A DNA stretch of 64,000 nt, from assembly GCA_039583875.1 (NCBI GenBank), contig CM077167.1:152537010-152601009 (forward strand). Direction: 5' to 3'. The position numbers and the translations under genes are program-made. The stretch is from Platanthera guangdongensis (lineage: Eukaryota; Streptophyta; Magnoliopsida; Asparagales; Orchidaceae). Below the pieces are notes generated by a model. It had not been told where the DNA came from, ran no database searches, and saw only the letters and a list, made by a program, of their open reading frames with translations. Shown here in pieces: positions 42,610 through 53,954 of this stretch (positions within the stretch are counted from its first letter, which is position 1; the number at the start of each line of letters is the position of its first letter).

Positions 42610-45404
42610 ATGGCGCCAAAGCTTGAGGAGAACGTCAATGAAGGCTATGAACTGGTGCGCGACGCGTTTGGTGATGCAGACCAAGAAATCAAGAATGTGA
42701 TAACCCTAGTTGCAGACTCGGGGTTGGAATATCTTGTTTCAGAGCCTACAAAGATCTGAAAAAAGGAAGTACTGGAATTCCTCAATGGAGCTCAAGTAGA
42801 CGACTCTGGACTCAAGATCAAGTCAAGGGTCCATGGTGAAAAAGTAAAGGTCTCTCCCAAAAGTCTGAGAAAGGTACTACAGTTACCAAGAACTAAGGAA
42901 GAAGAAGAGGTAAGCTTCCAGGACCAGAGATGCATTGACATGGTGTGGCTTGGATTCTAAATGAAATTGGATCAGTGTTTAATAGAAAGGGCATGAACAG
43001 TCAGGGAAATTCCTGTCTGAAATTGTTGGAAAAGTAATCTTAAGCAAGCCAGGAGGGCATGATAGGGTATCAGCCCATATGTTCAACATTATGACCAGGA
43101 TAGTCTTTAGCCTGAAAACTGACTGGTCTATAGTAATCTTTGAAAAGATCAAGGAGAGTCTGAAAAATCCAATTGGGAAGAATACTAAGTTTATACCTTG
43201 CTGGTGTTATACCAGGCATTATGGGTCAAGCTGCTGGAAGTAAAATCAACCACATGAGGAAAATGGATATGAGGATCTTCTCTAGATGGGACAGGGTGTT
43301 GTCTAAAGAGATGACAAACCCTGAGAAGAGAAATCCTGAGAAATAACTCTGAGAAGGAAATTCCACTAAAGAAGAAGAAGAAAACTGCTCTAGTGGCTCA
43401 GGTATCCTAGCAGCTCTGTAGTGAAGAGCATGTTGTCTTTACTCAGAAGAGATGTAGAAGGAAATGCTGTGAAATCTCCAGCTCAACAAGATGCTGCAGT
43501 GAGGCAGGGGGAGTTACCATCAGCTAGCCCCTTACACAAGGATCAAATCCAGTGGGAGCCATAGTTGTGGAAGAGCCCACTCCTCTTGAGTGTGAGCAAG
43601 CAACCAACATCATCTAGAGGTAATCACTGAGCTTAATGCTTTAGATTTTCTTTAGAGGATACTGATTTGTCTGGTTTATCAGCTAACCACAGATTCATAG
43701 TCAAGTCCCAGATGTTGTCATGGAAGACACATCTGTTGAAGTTGTTGTTGTATCTGATCCAGTGGTAGATGAGCCCAGAGTTTCTCCAGCCATTCTCCAC
43801 AAGAATTTACTATGGAAGATCTATTTCTTAATCTAGATCAAGAAGACTTGAAAAGAAAGTACAGCTGCTGAAGGAGAGAATGCTCCAATGAGGGGGAGAA
43901 AGTGCCAATCTTGAAGAACCTACAAGGCATGAGCCTGAGAAAACAACCAGCTTGAGGAGCTACCTAAGGAGAGGTAGACATAGCTAGTTCCTCAGCTTCT
44001 GAAGATGTGGAAGCTGCAAGGGCAAAGAAAAAGAAATTTCAAGTATTCAGAAGAAGGAGCCAGAGTTATAAGAAGGCATTACAAACCATAGCACCACAGC
44101 CTACAGTTCAGCCAACACCATCAATAGATTATAGTGCTCTTATGGTTGCTATGCAGATAAAGCTTGATGAGCACAGGCAAGCAATGAGAAGTATGTAGAT
44201 GAAGGACAGAAGTCTGTTCAATTTGATCTGGCACAGGACATAAAGTCCATAAGATTTGAGATGAATCTCAATAAGAAGGAGATGACAGACTACTTCCACA
44301 AAGGAGGGAATGCAGTGGTGTACTTGGCTACACATCAGGAGAAGATAAAAGCTCAAGTTGATGAACTTGCAGTCAGCAAGCTATGTACTGAAAACCAAAT
44401 TAGGATGAATGATAACTTGACTGCTTCTCACAATGCCATAGTAACAGAGATGAAGAATCTGGCTGCAGGCAGACTCCAGCTAATGCTACTGCTAAAGCAG
44501 AATTTGACAAAGTATTCCAAGAAGAAATAACTGCTATTAAGACTGCCATACTAGACTCTCAGAAGATCATTAATGATAAACTCCAAAGGTTAAAGCTTAT
44601 TTTAAAGATGAAGTCAATATTTGGATAACCAGGTTAGATTTCAGAAAGATGATGTCAGAGATCACATTGAAAGAGAAGTCATAAAGGGGAGAGAGTGTTA
44701 GTCAAGGCCAGTTCTGATCATGCTAAGTGGATATCTAATTCTATCAGAGCAACTCTTGGATATCCTCCTCTTTGTGATGATGATAATGTGGCCGAATCTG
44801 GATTAATCCTGCATATCTAGGAGGGGAGCAACCTGAAGTGGCTCAAGTCATCTACCCTCCTCCAGATTTTGACATGATAATGCTGATATACAGTCCATGT
44901 ATAGCCCACCTGGGGGAAAGGACAACGTCATTATAGAGAAAGTTGTTCAACCAATATCTGAAGCTATGCAAGAAGCTATGCTGAAGGAAGAAGAAACCAG
45001 ATTGTCTAAGATGAGGTTCAGGGAGCAAGCTGAACAAAGACCGACTTTGAGCAGTGGAGCCCCACCTCTAGGAACATTATTTTGACTGTCTGGAAAGCTG
45101 CAAAGATAATGTGCAAGACAGGAACAAGTGGTTTTCTGAGGCTGAATGGAGAAATCATGAGTCAAGGCAGGAGGCTATAGTCCAATACAGAAGAAAGGCC
45201 AAGATGGGAAAGCTACCTCCTACTGCTCAGGAGCCTAGCAAGTACTTTCCCAAGCCTTATCATTATTTTGAAAGGCAAAAGATTAAGGTTGAGGAACTTA
45301 AGAAGAAGGAGCTGAAAGGGAAGAAGCTGCTGACACTGAAGATGCTGAAGCCCTGTGCAAGCAAGGATAAAATCTGGAAAAGGGATAGTGATCAAAGATG
45401 CTGA
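42610..45404 (+). pseudogene. Third ORF (envelope-like/ORF3) of element C, fragmented
   Basis: The frame from the ATG at 42610 begins MAPKLEENVNEGYELV and stops at 42757, but text continues (EVLEFLNGAQVDDSGLKIKS, HMFNIMTRIVFSLKTDWSIV near 43080-43130). The latter resembles the plant-retroelement ORF3 domain sometimes called a putative plant transposon protein domain. Later open stretches (44007-44198, 44261-44530, 44897-45085, 45111-45404) are charged and coiled-coil-like (KAKMGKLPPTAQEPSKYFPK). No membrane segment can be shown in the broken frames. In SIRE elements this position holds an envelope-like ORF, but a viral envelope function is not supported here. Confidence 0.65.
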
Positions 45405-45686
45405 TCAAGAATAGCATAGAAATTTCTTAAGTTTACTATGTAATTTTTGATGTAAAGCATTCTGTAAACTTTAGAATTATGAATATCACAAGCTATTAGA
45501 CAATGTCTGTGTGATAAATTTTCTATGTGATAAATTTATTTCATAGTTGTTCTGCGATGATATCTGTGTATGCATGTTTGTTTAATACATGTGATGTTTC
45601 TTTCCTTCAATATATAATCCTGCTTTACATCATTTTGTAATTTTAATATGAAATGGTGTATATCATTGACTAAGGTTTGACTCTCC
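45405..45686. other. 3' non-coding region of element C
   Basis: AT-rich, no coding signal, between ORF3 and the purine tract. Confidence 0.7.
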
Positions 45687-45699
45687 AAATAGGGGAGAT
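45687..45699 (+). other. Polypurine tract of element C
   Basis: AAATAGGGGAGAT directly before the 3' LTR. Element B has the near-identical AAATAGGGGGAGAT. Confidence 0.85.
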
Positions 45700-47738
45700 T
45701 GTGGGTACAAAAAGCTGGGTTAAAGTACCTGATTTGAAGAAGCCTCACCCAACTCAAGATATACATCAAAATGTATTTGATGTGTTTTGAGTTCACTTGT
45801 GCAGGTTAAATTTACAGGAAAGAAGGAAAAGTTTCTAAGTCCATGTGTCGACACCCAGAGGGAAAGTGTCGCCACTTAAGAAGACTTGTGTCGACACCCA
45901 GGCAAGCAGTGTCGACACTTGGAGTATTTATGTCGACACCAGAGATGCAGAGTCGACACCAGACAGAAAGTGTCGACACAAGGAGCTGTGTCGACACTCA
46001 GTGAAGAAAAGTGCAGTGAAGCAGTGTCGACACTTAGCAGTTGTGTCGACACCCAGTGAAATTGTTTCTACATCAGAAAGTGTCGACACTTGGACGCTGT
46101 GTCGACACTCAGCAAAAGTTAGCAGAGACTTAGTATAAGTGTCGACACCCAGAACAATGTGTCGACACACAACAGAAGAGTCAACACTTGAAGAAAGTGT
46201 CGACACAAGAAAGAATGTGTCAACACTCAGCTGAAGACTCAAACACCTTGAAGAAAGTGTCGACACAAGGAGCTGTGTCGACACTTAGCAAAGATCAGGA
46301 AAGTTCAACAAAATATTCTAAGTACAAGTGTCGACACTAAGGGGATGTGTCGACACCAGCTGAAGTCTCAACAGAAGAAGTATATGTCGACACAGGTGCT
46401 GTGTCGACAACCCAGCAAGTATCAACACTGAAGGTAAGTGTCGACACCAAGAAGATGTGTTGACACTTAATACAAGTTCAACACATGAGATGTGTCGACA
46501 CAAGGAGATGTGTCGACACTTAAAGAAGTCAACAAAGTGCTGAAGAACAAAGTGTTGTGTCGACACTCAATATCTGTGTCGACACATGAAGAAGAAGCAG
46601 TGTCGAGATATAAAATCTACAACACAAGGAGTTGTGTCGACACCTTGTAGGCTAGTGTCGACACTTAGACAACTTGTGTCGACACTTGGTCTATAAGTGT
46701 CGACACTTAAAGACAGAAAGTCTCGACACTTTTAGACAGTTACAGATATTTCAAGAACTGACTGGATGACTTGACAGCTGCCATTCCAGCCGGTCTACAG
46801 CACCTGTTAGAGTTGTCATAAATTAGTTATGAATTGGACCAGCCAGTTACCATGAAGAAGGCCTATAAATAGGCTTATACTGTCTACAGAAAAGATTGAT
46901 CAGATTGACAAGAAAGTTCAAGTAATTGAAACACAAAGAAGATCTAGCTTTCAAGTGAAGATATAAGAAGTTGGAGAGAGAGAGCTCCATCCAAGAAATC
47001 AGCCGTTGGAACCGGCTGAGAAGAAGGGTTCAGATTCATTCTGAATCTTAAGTAGCAGAGATCAAGGATCAACTACAGAGGAATCCGTCTTATTGTGTTC
47101 TACATTCAAGAAGCTTTGAAGAAAGCCAAGTCAGATTGATTTCAGCTGAGTTCTTCCAAGAACTCATCAAGAAACTCACAACTTATCTCTCTTTCATCTG
47201 AGTTGAAGTATATATTTTTGTATTCATTATAACTTGTAGGATCCTTAGGATCTGAGATTGTAAGCCTGTAATTATAAAGGCTGAGTGTAGGGCCTGGTGT
47301 GAGTGTAGAGTGTAGGAGAGTTGAATCTCTGAGTGTAGGCCGTGGTGGCTGAGTGTAGGCCTTGGTGCTGAGTGAGGCCTTGGTGTGGCTGAGTGTAGGC
47401 TTTGGGAAAAAGCTGAGTTGTAGGGCCTTGGCCTGAGCTATAGGAACCAGTTTGGGGTTCTGAGATAGTGGATAATGTTTGGCTGAATCTAGTACACTGC
47501 TAGATAGGCGAAGTGGGAAAGTGGATGTACCCAAACCTTGGGGAACCACTATAAAAACTGTGTGTGTACTCAGTATGTGCATGTGAAATTCTGTGAAATT
47601 CTGTGATGATGAATGTGTGCTTGGTGAAAGTAGATAGAATTCTGTAAAATATCATGATTGCTGGCTAAAAAGTTAAAAAGATTCACGTCACCTATTCACC
47701 CCCCCCCCCCCACTAGGTGATTAGGTACAATATCTTCA
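45700..47738 (+). repeat. 3' LTR of element C (2039 bp)
   Basis: TGTGGGTACA...CAATATCTTCA. It aligns with 34899-36922 including the GTGTCGACAC array (45845-46740), TATA box 46864-46871, and C-run near 47700. Single-base indels and CpG changes separate the pair. Confidence 0.92.
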
Positions 47739-48804
47739 AAACTTTAGCTAGCTTCTTCTAGAGCATATGTTTTTCTAGGGGCATTGTAGATAGGACATTA
47801 TTCACTAGACATCATAAGGATCAAATCTTGTTAGTGCAAATCTATGTAGATGACAATATTTTTGGTCCACAAATTCCAAATAATGCAAGAGGTTCTCTAA
47901 CCTCATGCATTCAAAGTTTGAAAATGAGTAGCATGGGTGAGGTTTCCTAACTCCTGGTCTCCAAGTGAAGCAGTTACCTGATGACATCTTTATATCATCA
48001 ATCTAAGTATGCTAAAGAGCTAATCAAAAGTTTTTGGGATGTCAGATGCCTCAGCCAAGAAAACACCTATGGCTACAAATGTTGTAATTAACTCTGATGC
48101 ACATGGGAAACCTATTGATCAGAAATGATATATGGCCATTGTTGGGTCTCTGTTATATCTTACAGTAAGTAGACCTGACATCATGTTTGGTACACGCCTT
48201 TGTGCTAGGTTTCAGGTGAACCCTAAAGAATTTCACCTTATTTTCTTAAAAAGGATTTTAAGATATATAATGAGTTGTCCTAGTCTAGTACTCTGGTATC
48301 CAACTGAGTCAGAGTTTGAGTTGACTGGATACTACGATGTTGAATTTGCTGGATGTAGAGTAGACAAAAAAAGTACCTCATGCGCATGTCAGTTCCTTGG
48401 TATGAGACTAGTGTCTTAGTTTTGCAAAAAGCAGTGATCTGTGTCTACTTCAACTGCTAAAGCAGAATACATAGCAGCTGGCAGTTACTCCTCCCAGATG
48501 CTATGGATTCAGAACCAACTCCTGGATTATGGCTTCAACTTAAATAATTCATCTCATACTATGTGATAACACAAGTGCAATTTCCATTTCACAAAACACA
48601 GTGCATCAGCATCATAGTAGGACTAAGCACATAGACATTAGACATCATATCATTAGAGAGTGTGTGGACAAAAATAAAATTAAGCTTGTCTACATCTACA
48701 CTGATTTGCAAAGAGCAGATATCTTAACCAAACCCGTGGATGAAAGGAACCATCTATTCTTTATAAATCACTTGGTGATGATCAATGGAGAATACTTAAT
48801 TTAA
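47739..48804 (+). pseudogene. pol: Pol of element B, part 2: end of RT and RNase H
   Basis: It resumes with the RT thumb side (TLASFF) after element C, catalytic YVDD at 47843-47854, then VGSLLYLTVSRPDIMF (48132-48419), ELTGYYDVEFAGCRVDKKST, QMLWIQNQLLDYG, SRTKHIDIRHHIIRECVDK (48601-48804) and ADILTKPVDE. RNase H shows D-to-V and S-to-Y changes in the GYSDADFAG box. Several stops are present. Confidence 0.88.
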
Positions 48805-48829
48805 ATTTCTATCTGCGGTCGAAGAATTT

Positions 48830-49085
48830 GCCACAATTCGTCGAATGGAGATCGACGAACTGAGAAGAGTTCTAGAGAAAATCGTTGAACTAAGATCGAC
48901 GAACTCTCGTCTGTGCGATGCTATTTTGTCGAACAGAGATCGACGATATTGCTTCAGAAATTTTTTCGTTGAACTGAACTCGATGAAATGTTTTCACTTC
49001 TTCTGACTGAAATCGATGAACTCTTTTGTCAAAAAAATATTCATCGAACTGAGCTCGAAGAATTTTTATTTTTTTTCGTCAGACG
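48830..49085. repeat. Element B motif array upstream of its ORF3
   Basis: About ten half-copies of TTCGTYGAACTGAGATCGAC and GATCGACGAACT-type words between the RNase H stop and the ORF3 start, the same private motif as the LTR of B. No convincing TATA box follows. GTTTTTTGTTGTAG just before GTGAACTAATG resembles a 3' splice site. Confidence 0.85.
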
Positions 49086-50323
49086 GAGTCTGAGCTTCAT
49101 ATTCTAAAAACCATCTAGGTTTTCTTCGAGCTTCGTCCCACGCTTTTCTATTCCCTTGCACTTGATCTCTTGTTTTTTGTTGTAGGTGAACTAATGACGA
49201 TTCCAGCGAACACCCTTGCTGCAATGAATTCAACACAGGATTTGATGTCGATTTTGATTCGTTTTCACATACTGATCAGAATTCATCGACATCATCCAGT
49301 TATGCGAAGAACAAAAACTGAAGCGCAGTTCATGACTACCTGCATCAAGATATCACCAATGAAATAAGGAATGGGTTTTCTCTGCAATGTCACCTGATGC
49401 AAATACAATGATAGGCACTATCAGCGGCACTCAAATTATTTTGTCTCCTACATTTCTTACTGAAATATTTGATTTATCTACCGGAGAAGATGACATAGAG
49501 ATAGATACTGAAGAATATGAGAGTATGCTGAATACTATGGGCACACAGAAAAAAAACCCCCCAATAAAAGTAAACTTTGAAAAGAATCTGTCTGTCCAAT
49601 ATAAGTTTTTGGCAGACATAGTCGCAAAGTGTTGCTTGGCAAACATACTACACACGATTACATCACCAGGCACCAGTTCCTTGTGATGTGTGCTCTGGTT
49701 AAAAAGAAATAGATAAACTGGGGATAGATATTGTTTGAATTAATAAAGAAGAAAACATAAAGAAGGAAGTGCGTTTTGGAAGGATTCTGGAACTTTCTTC
49801 AAGAGAAGGCACCTAAACTACGGGTCTCCAAAGACAGTGTTCATTAATGTTTTGAAGAGGCTTACCTCTGCCTTTTTGGCAGATGGAGAGGACAATCACA
49901 AGGCCATCCAAAGCTTCTTCCTCTTCACGGACTTCTGAGAGATCAGGGCAATAACAGCCGCTCCTCCACCTCTAGAAGAAATTCTCCCTCACCAGAATTC
50001 CTTCACCTCTCCTCATCAACCACAACAACAACCATCTTCTTCTCCTGCTCATACTCCACTAACTCAACAATAACATCAACCCTCACCAGTTCCATCTCCA
50101 GAACATACCACACCACCTTTATCTCAACTTCCATATTCTTCACATCAAATTAATATCTCGGAAACACCATCTACCTCAATTCAGGAACCATCTTTCACCT
50201 ACTGTATCCTCAACCATCTCCACATCATTCTCCAATTCAGGAACTCATTTCTCCCCCACAACCACAGTCCAACCTTCTACCACTGATATCCCTTCTGACC
50301 TCCACACTGACATTCCTTCTACT

Positions 50324-50331
50324 GCTCCAGA
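50324..50331. repeat. Target-site duplication GCTCCAGA of the hAT-type element
   Basis: GCTCCAGA is present at 50324-50331 and again at 51334-51341, exactly flanking the terminal inverted repeats. An 8 bp length is diagnostic for hAT transposons. Confidence 0.94.
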
Positions 50332-51333
50332 TAGGGGTGTGCACGGTGCGATTTGTGCGGTTTTGGCCCAAACCGCAACCGCACTGTAAGGTCTCGGTTT
50401 TTGCCAAAGCAAAACCACACCGCACCGAAATTATGCAGTGCGGTTTGGTTCGGTGTGGTTTTTACGGTGCGGTTGCAGTTTCGGTGCGGTTTTAACATGT
50501 ATTTTTACATAGACTACATGTAAGCATCAGAAACTATGAATGTTGCTTGATAATTTATGAGTTCTTTTTTATTTTGCTATTTTTTCTCTCTTTATTGTAT
50601 TAAATTGCATCATTTTCTTACAACAGATGACTTATTTTCATAAATTTTGATGCAGTTATTTGTCTTTCTTTTTTGAGATGTAATACCAACTTATGAACTA
50701 TATAATATTTGTGAATATCAGTTTTATAGACAAATAATTTCACGATAATCTTTGTTGCAGGAGTCATGCATTCTTATATATCAACAATTCTTATGCAGTA
50801 TTTTGTTTTAATTTGGATTATTAAAGAGTATGTTCTAATTGATATCCAAGTTGTCTGTGTGTGGAAGAGATACAACAACACTCAAACCTTTATCTAGTAT
50901 ATAGTGTGGTCGGCTATATGATCATTTATCGTTATTGTGCCATATCTTGACATGTTCTCATTAATGCGTACATCATGTTTTCCTTATAGTTTTAAGTCTT
51001 TATTCCACTATAATGTGTGTGGAAGAGATGATTCAGCAAAATATCCCACCTATTTATAATAACTCTAACGATAAATATCGTAATAATATATCAACTCTTA
51101 CTTAATATACAAAATGTGACGTCATATATAATTATAAAAAATAAATACACAAAATATTCGTGCGGTGCGGTTTTTGCGATTTTCAAAATCCAAAAACCGC
51201 ACCGCACCGAACCGCTCGGTTTGTAAAAGTTTAAAACCGCACCGCACCTAAACTACGCAGTGCGGTTTAAAATCGGTGCGATTTTGTGTGTGCGGGCAGT
51301 TTTTGGGTTGGCGATTTTTCATGCTCACCCCTA
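50332..51333. mobile_element. Non-autonomous hAT-type element (1002 bp)
   Basis: Terminal inverted repeats TAGGGGTGTGCA and TGCTCACCCCTA (one mismatch) with 8 bp duplications. Subterminal zones (50340-50490 and 51160-51300) contain many GTGCGGTTT and AACCGCACCG words in both orientations, as expected for transposase-binding repeats. The AT-rich interior has no coding sequence. Confidence 0.92.
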
Positions 51334-53234
51334 GCTCCAGACTACACTCATACAGACTTCTCTAATGCATTCTCTGTATGTTCTAATTATGGACATCAAA
51401 ATTCATACTCCTCCTCTGCTCTTAAACCCGTATATCTCAACTTTTTTGATATAGCTAAAGACTTTCCAACATTTATTTCTCCCACTCTTTAGAAGCTTAT
51501 AACTGTTGTTATAGCTCCTCTTTCTACTTCCATCACTTTCTTTCTTCTAGAGTTGTTGCTTCGTCCTCTGTCCCTTCTTCTGGAGGACTGGCTTCAGGAC
51601 CCTCTGAACCCAGTCCGTGGGAGATATTCTATGAAGAAGCTCCAGTCCCCCCTGTACACAGCAGCAGAAGCAGCAGGAGCAGATTCTGAGATGTCAGATG
51701 ACTCATCAGAAACAACCCCTCCTGCAAATATATTGATTTAATTGATTCTGATACAGAGATGACTGATTCAGTCATAGAAGAAATAAATATTGTTGGTGAT
51801 TATATAATAATTCCCACAGTCAATCTAGGATTCTTTGCTAGATTTATTTCATTTGCTTACAGAGATATTCTCCCTAGTTTTCTTATCAGCACTCTAGGGC
51901 TATTGTCTCCCTTATACTGCTCAAATAAGCCCTACAGTTGCTAAGCAACTTAAGGCAAGTTTTACAGTAATAGAGCCTCAAATTGTATCATCCCCTCCCA
52001 AGGCTATTTCTCCTCAGAAGGCTTTCTCAATCCTACATATAAATAGATGATAGTCCTCTTCCAGATTTATATGAAATCATTATGGCTGACATTGAAGAAG
52101 AGAATAAGCTATGTCTGAAAGTGTTGTTGAAGTTGCAGTTGTAGAATCTCCTGTATAGCCACATGCTGAAAAATAAATCTTCAAAGACATTCTGAAGTCA
52201 CTTGATGATCTATTTGACAATCCTCAGGGATCTTCTGATGATGAAGATAATGATAATGATTCTGATGATTCTGTTAATACTAAAGCTAAGATAAAGATTG
52301 TAAAGAAAAGAAAAGCTGCTCCAAAGCAAAATCCCACTCATGATACTTCATAAATATTCTGCAGAAGATCACTCCATATCCAGGGATGCCTGCATGGATG
52401 TGGCTTTCCAAGAATGAGCAGAAAGCTAAAAAAAGCAGGAGGTACTCTCCTCCTCCTCCTTCTCAAAGGAACTGGAGAGGTCCTCCTCCTGTTGCTGGTG
52501 CTTCAGGTAACATTTCTCAGAGGTCTACTCCATATGCTCGAACATATCAAAGAAAACCTAAGAGATACTCAAGATCACATGGAAGCAGTCAGCACAGGTA
52601 TTCCAGCAGTAGTAGAGAGCAGCAACAACAATAACAGCAAGACATTCAACAATAAAAATCATCTGAAATTGAAAAATCTGACAGTACAAAAAGGCCAGAT
52701 TCTCCTCTAGTCCCATTTGTGGATCCTGAAACAGAAAATACTGCAAGGATCGCCAGATTCTAAGAGCTTGTTGGATTATCAATGATTAACAAAGCTAAAG
52801 CTGATGGCAAAGAACCTTCTCAATATTCCACTATGTCATCCTATAGAAAAAAAGAACTTAAAAGGTATGAAAAGGCTAATAAATTTTTCAATGAAGATGC
52901 CTATATGAATTTGCATCTAGAGGCTGTTGTACCCAGAGCTAGTTCTCTCAATATAATTGGTGATGCTGACATGACCATGTTCAAAAGAGATGCAGCCAAT
53001 CCTAATAGAGAAATAAAATTCACACAGCCCTCTGAGAAAGACAAAGCTGACAAGGAAAAGCAGCAGAAGAAGAAATGAATATCTTGTTTAGTTTTGATTT
53101 TCTGAACTATACTTGTTTAATCTGTCACAAAGCTTGTTATGTACATATCTGCAAGATATCATTTAAATTTTCTATCAGATATATTTATTTTTCTGTGTGA
53201 TTGTTTTCTTTCATTTGTATTAGTGACCTCACCC

Positions 53235-53248
53235 AAATAGGGGGAGAT
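53235..53248 (+). other. Polypurine tract of element B
   Basis: AAATAGGGGGAGAT directly before the 3' LTR of B. Confidence 0.85.
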
Positions 53249-53954
53249 TGCTGGATCCCTAGTTGGATTTGGGCTAGGTTCACTAATTAGGATATCTGAC
53301 CCATAATGTATAGCCAGGGTCATGTATTTATGTCCTAGACTCTAGCTAAGTCATTAGGTTCAACCTTACATGGACCAGCTAGCAGAAGACCTCAGATTGA
53401 CTCAAGACTTAGAAGAAATCAAGTTAAGTATATAAGTTCGACGTTCGTCGAACTCAGCTTGACGATAGTCATGCTCTACTCGACAAACTTAGAGTTAATT
53501 CTCTGAGTTGAGCTCGATGATATTCGAGCTTAGGTCGACGAAGTCTAGAGTTCAACCTTCAAAACAATTCTTCCATGATACTTTGTTGAACTCAGCTCGA
53601 CGAAGATAGATTTTCAACTCGACAAACTTGGAGCGCAGAATAGGCAAGTTATCTCTAGAATGTAGTTCGTTGAGCTCAGGTCGACGAACGAGCTTTCTCA
53701 GGTCGACGAACAGGATCTCTCAGCTCGACGAACTTGGAGCTCTGGTCGACGAAATCTGTTCTATGGTCGACGATTTCTGTTGCAGTTCCAGACTTAGAAT
53801 TTTCCACATTTTCTGTCATTATTTCATATATTATTTAGCAATAATTTCCTGAGTAATTAATGTTCATATTCTCTGAATATAGCCGTTATTGGCAGCATTA
53901 ATTATGGTCTTCATCAGGTTAATTACTTGCTTAATTAATTGTGACAGTTGGGGA
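53249..53954 (+). repeat. 3' LTR of element B, left part
   Basis: Starts TGCTGGATCCCTAG, matching 28956 onward, with the TCGACGAA array at 53440-53775. It is cut after GGGGA at 53954 by element D. Confidence 0.92.

Larger units (their letters stand above)
34899..47738 (+). mobile_element. Ty1/copia element C (SIRE-like, 12.84 kb), nested in B
   Basis: 5' LTR 34899-36922, PBS, gag, pol to 42160, internal motif array with TATA box, third ORF 42610-45404, purine tract, 3' LTR 45700-47738. Full-length structure but with many frameshifts in pol and ORF3. The order and the ~3.5 kb region after RNase H match the SIRE/Maximus group, known for an envelope-like third ORF. Confidence 0.92.
49194..53078 (+). 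pseudogene. Third ORF of element B, fragmented and interrupted by hAT
   Basis: The ATG at 49194 (MTIPANTLAAMN) is followed by degenerate frames. The best stretch (49387-49686) reads TFLTEIFDLSTGEDDIEID and VQYKFLADIVAKCC, comparable in position with ORF3 of C. Proline/serine/glutamine-rich low-complexity sequence (49970-50320, resumed after 51342) is split by the hAT-type element. The last open stretch (52782-53078) is lysine-rich (KKELKRYEKANKF, EKDKADKEKQQKKK). Function unknown; it corresponds in place to the SIRE envelope-like ORF. Confidence 0.6.

Noticed and set aside
42610..45404. Integrated virus with an envelope gene
   Set aside because: ORF3 lies between RNase H and PPT of a copia element with two LTRs. 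No signal peptide, fusion or membrane segment can be shown, so it is only envelope-like by position.
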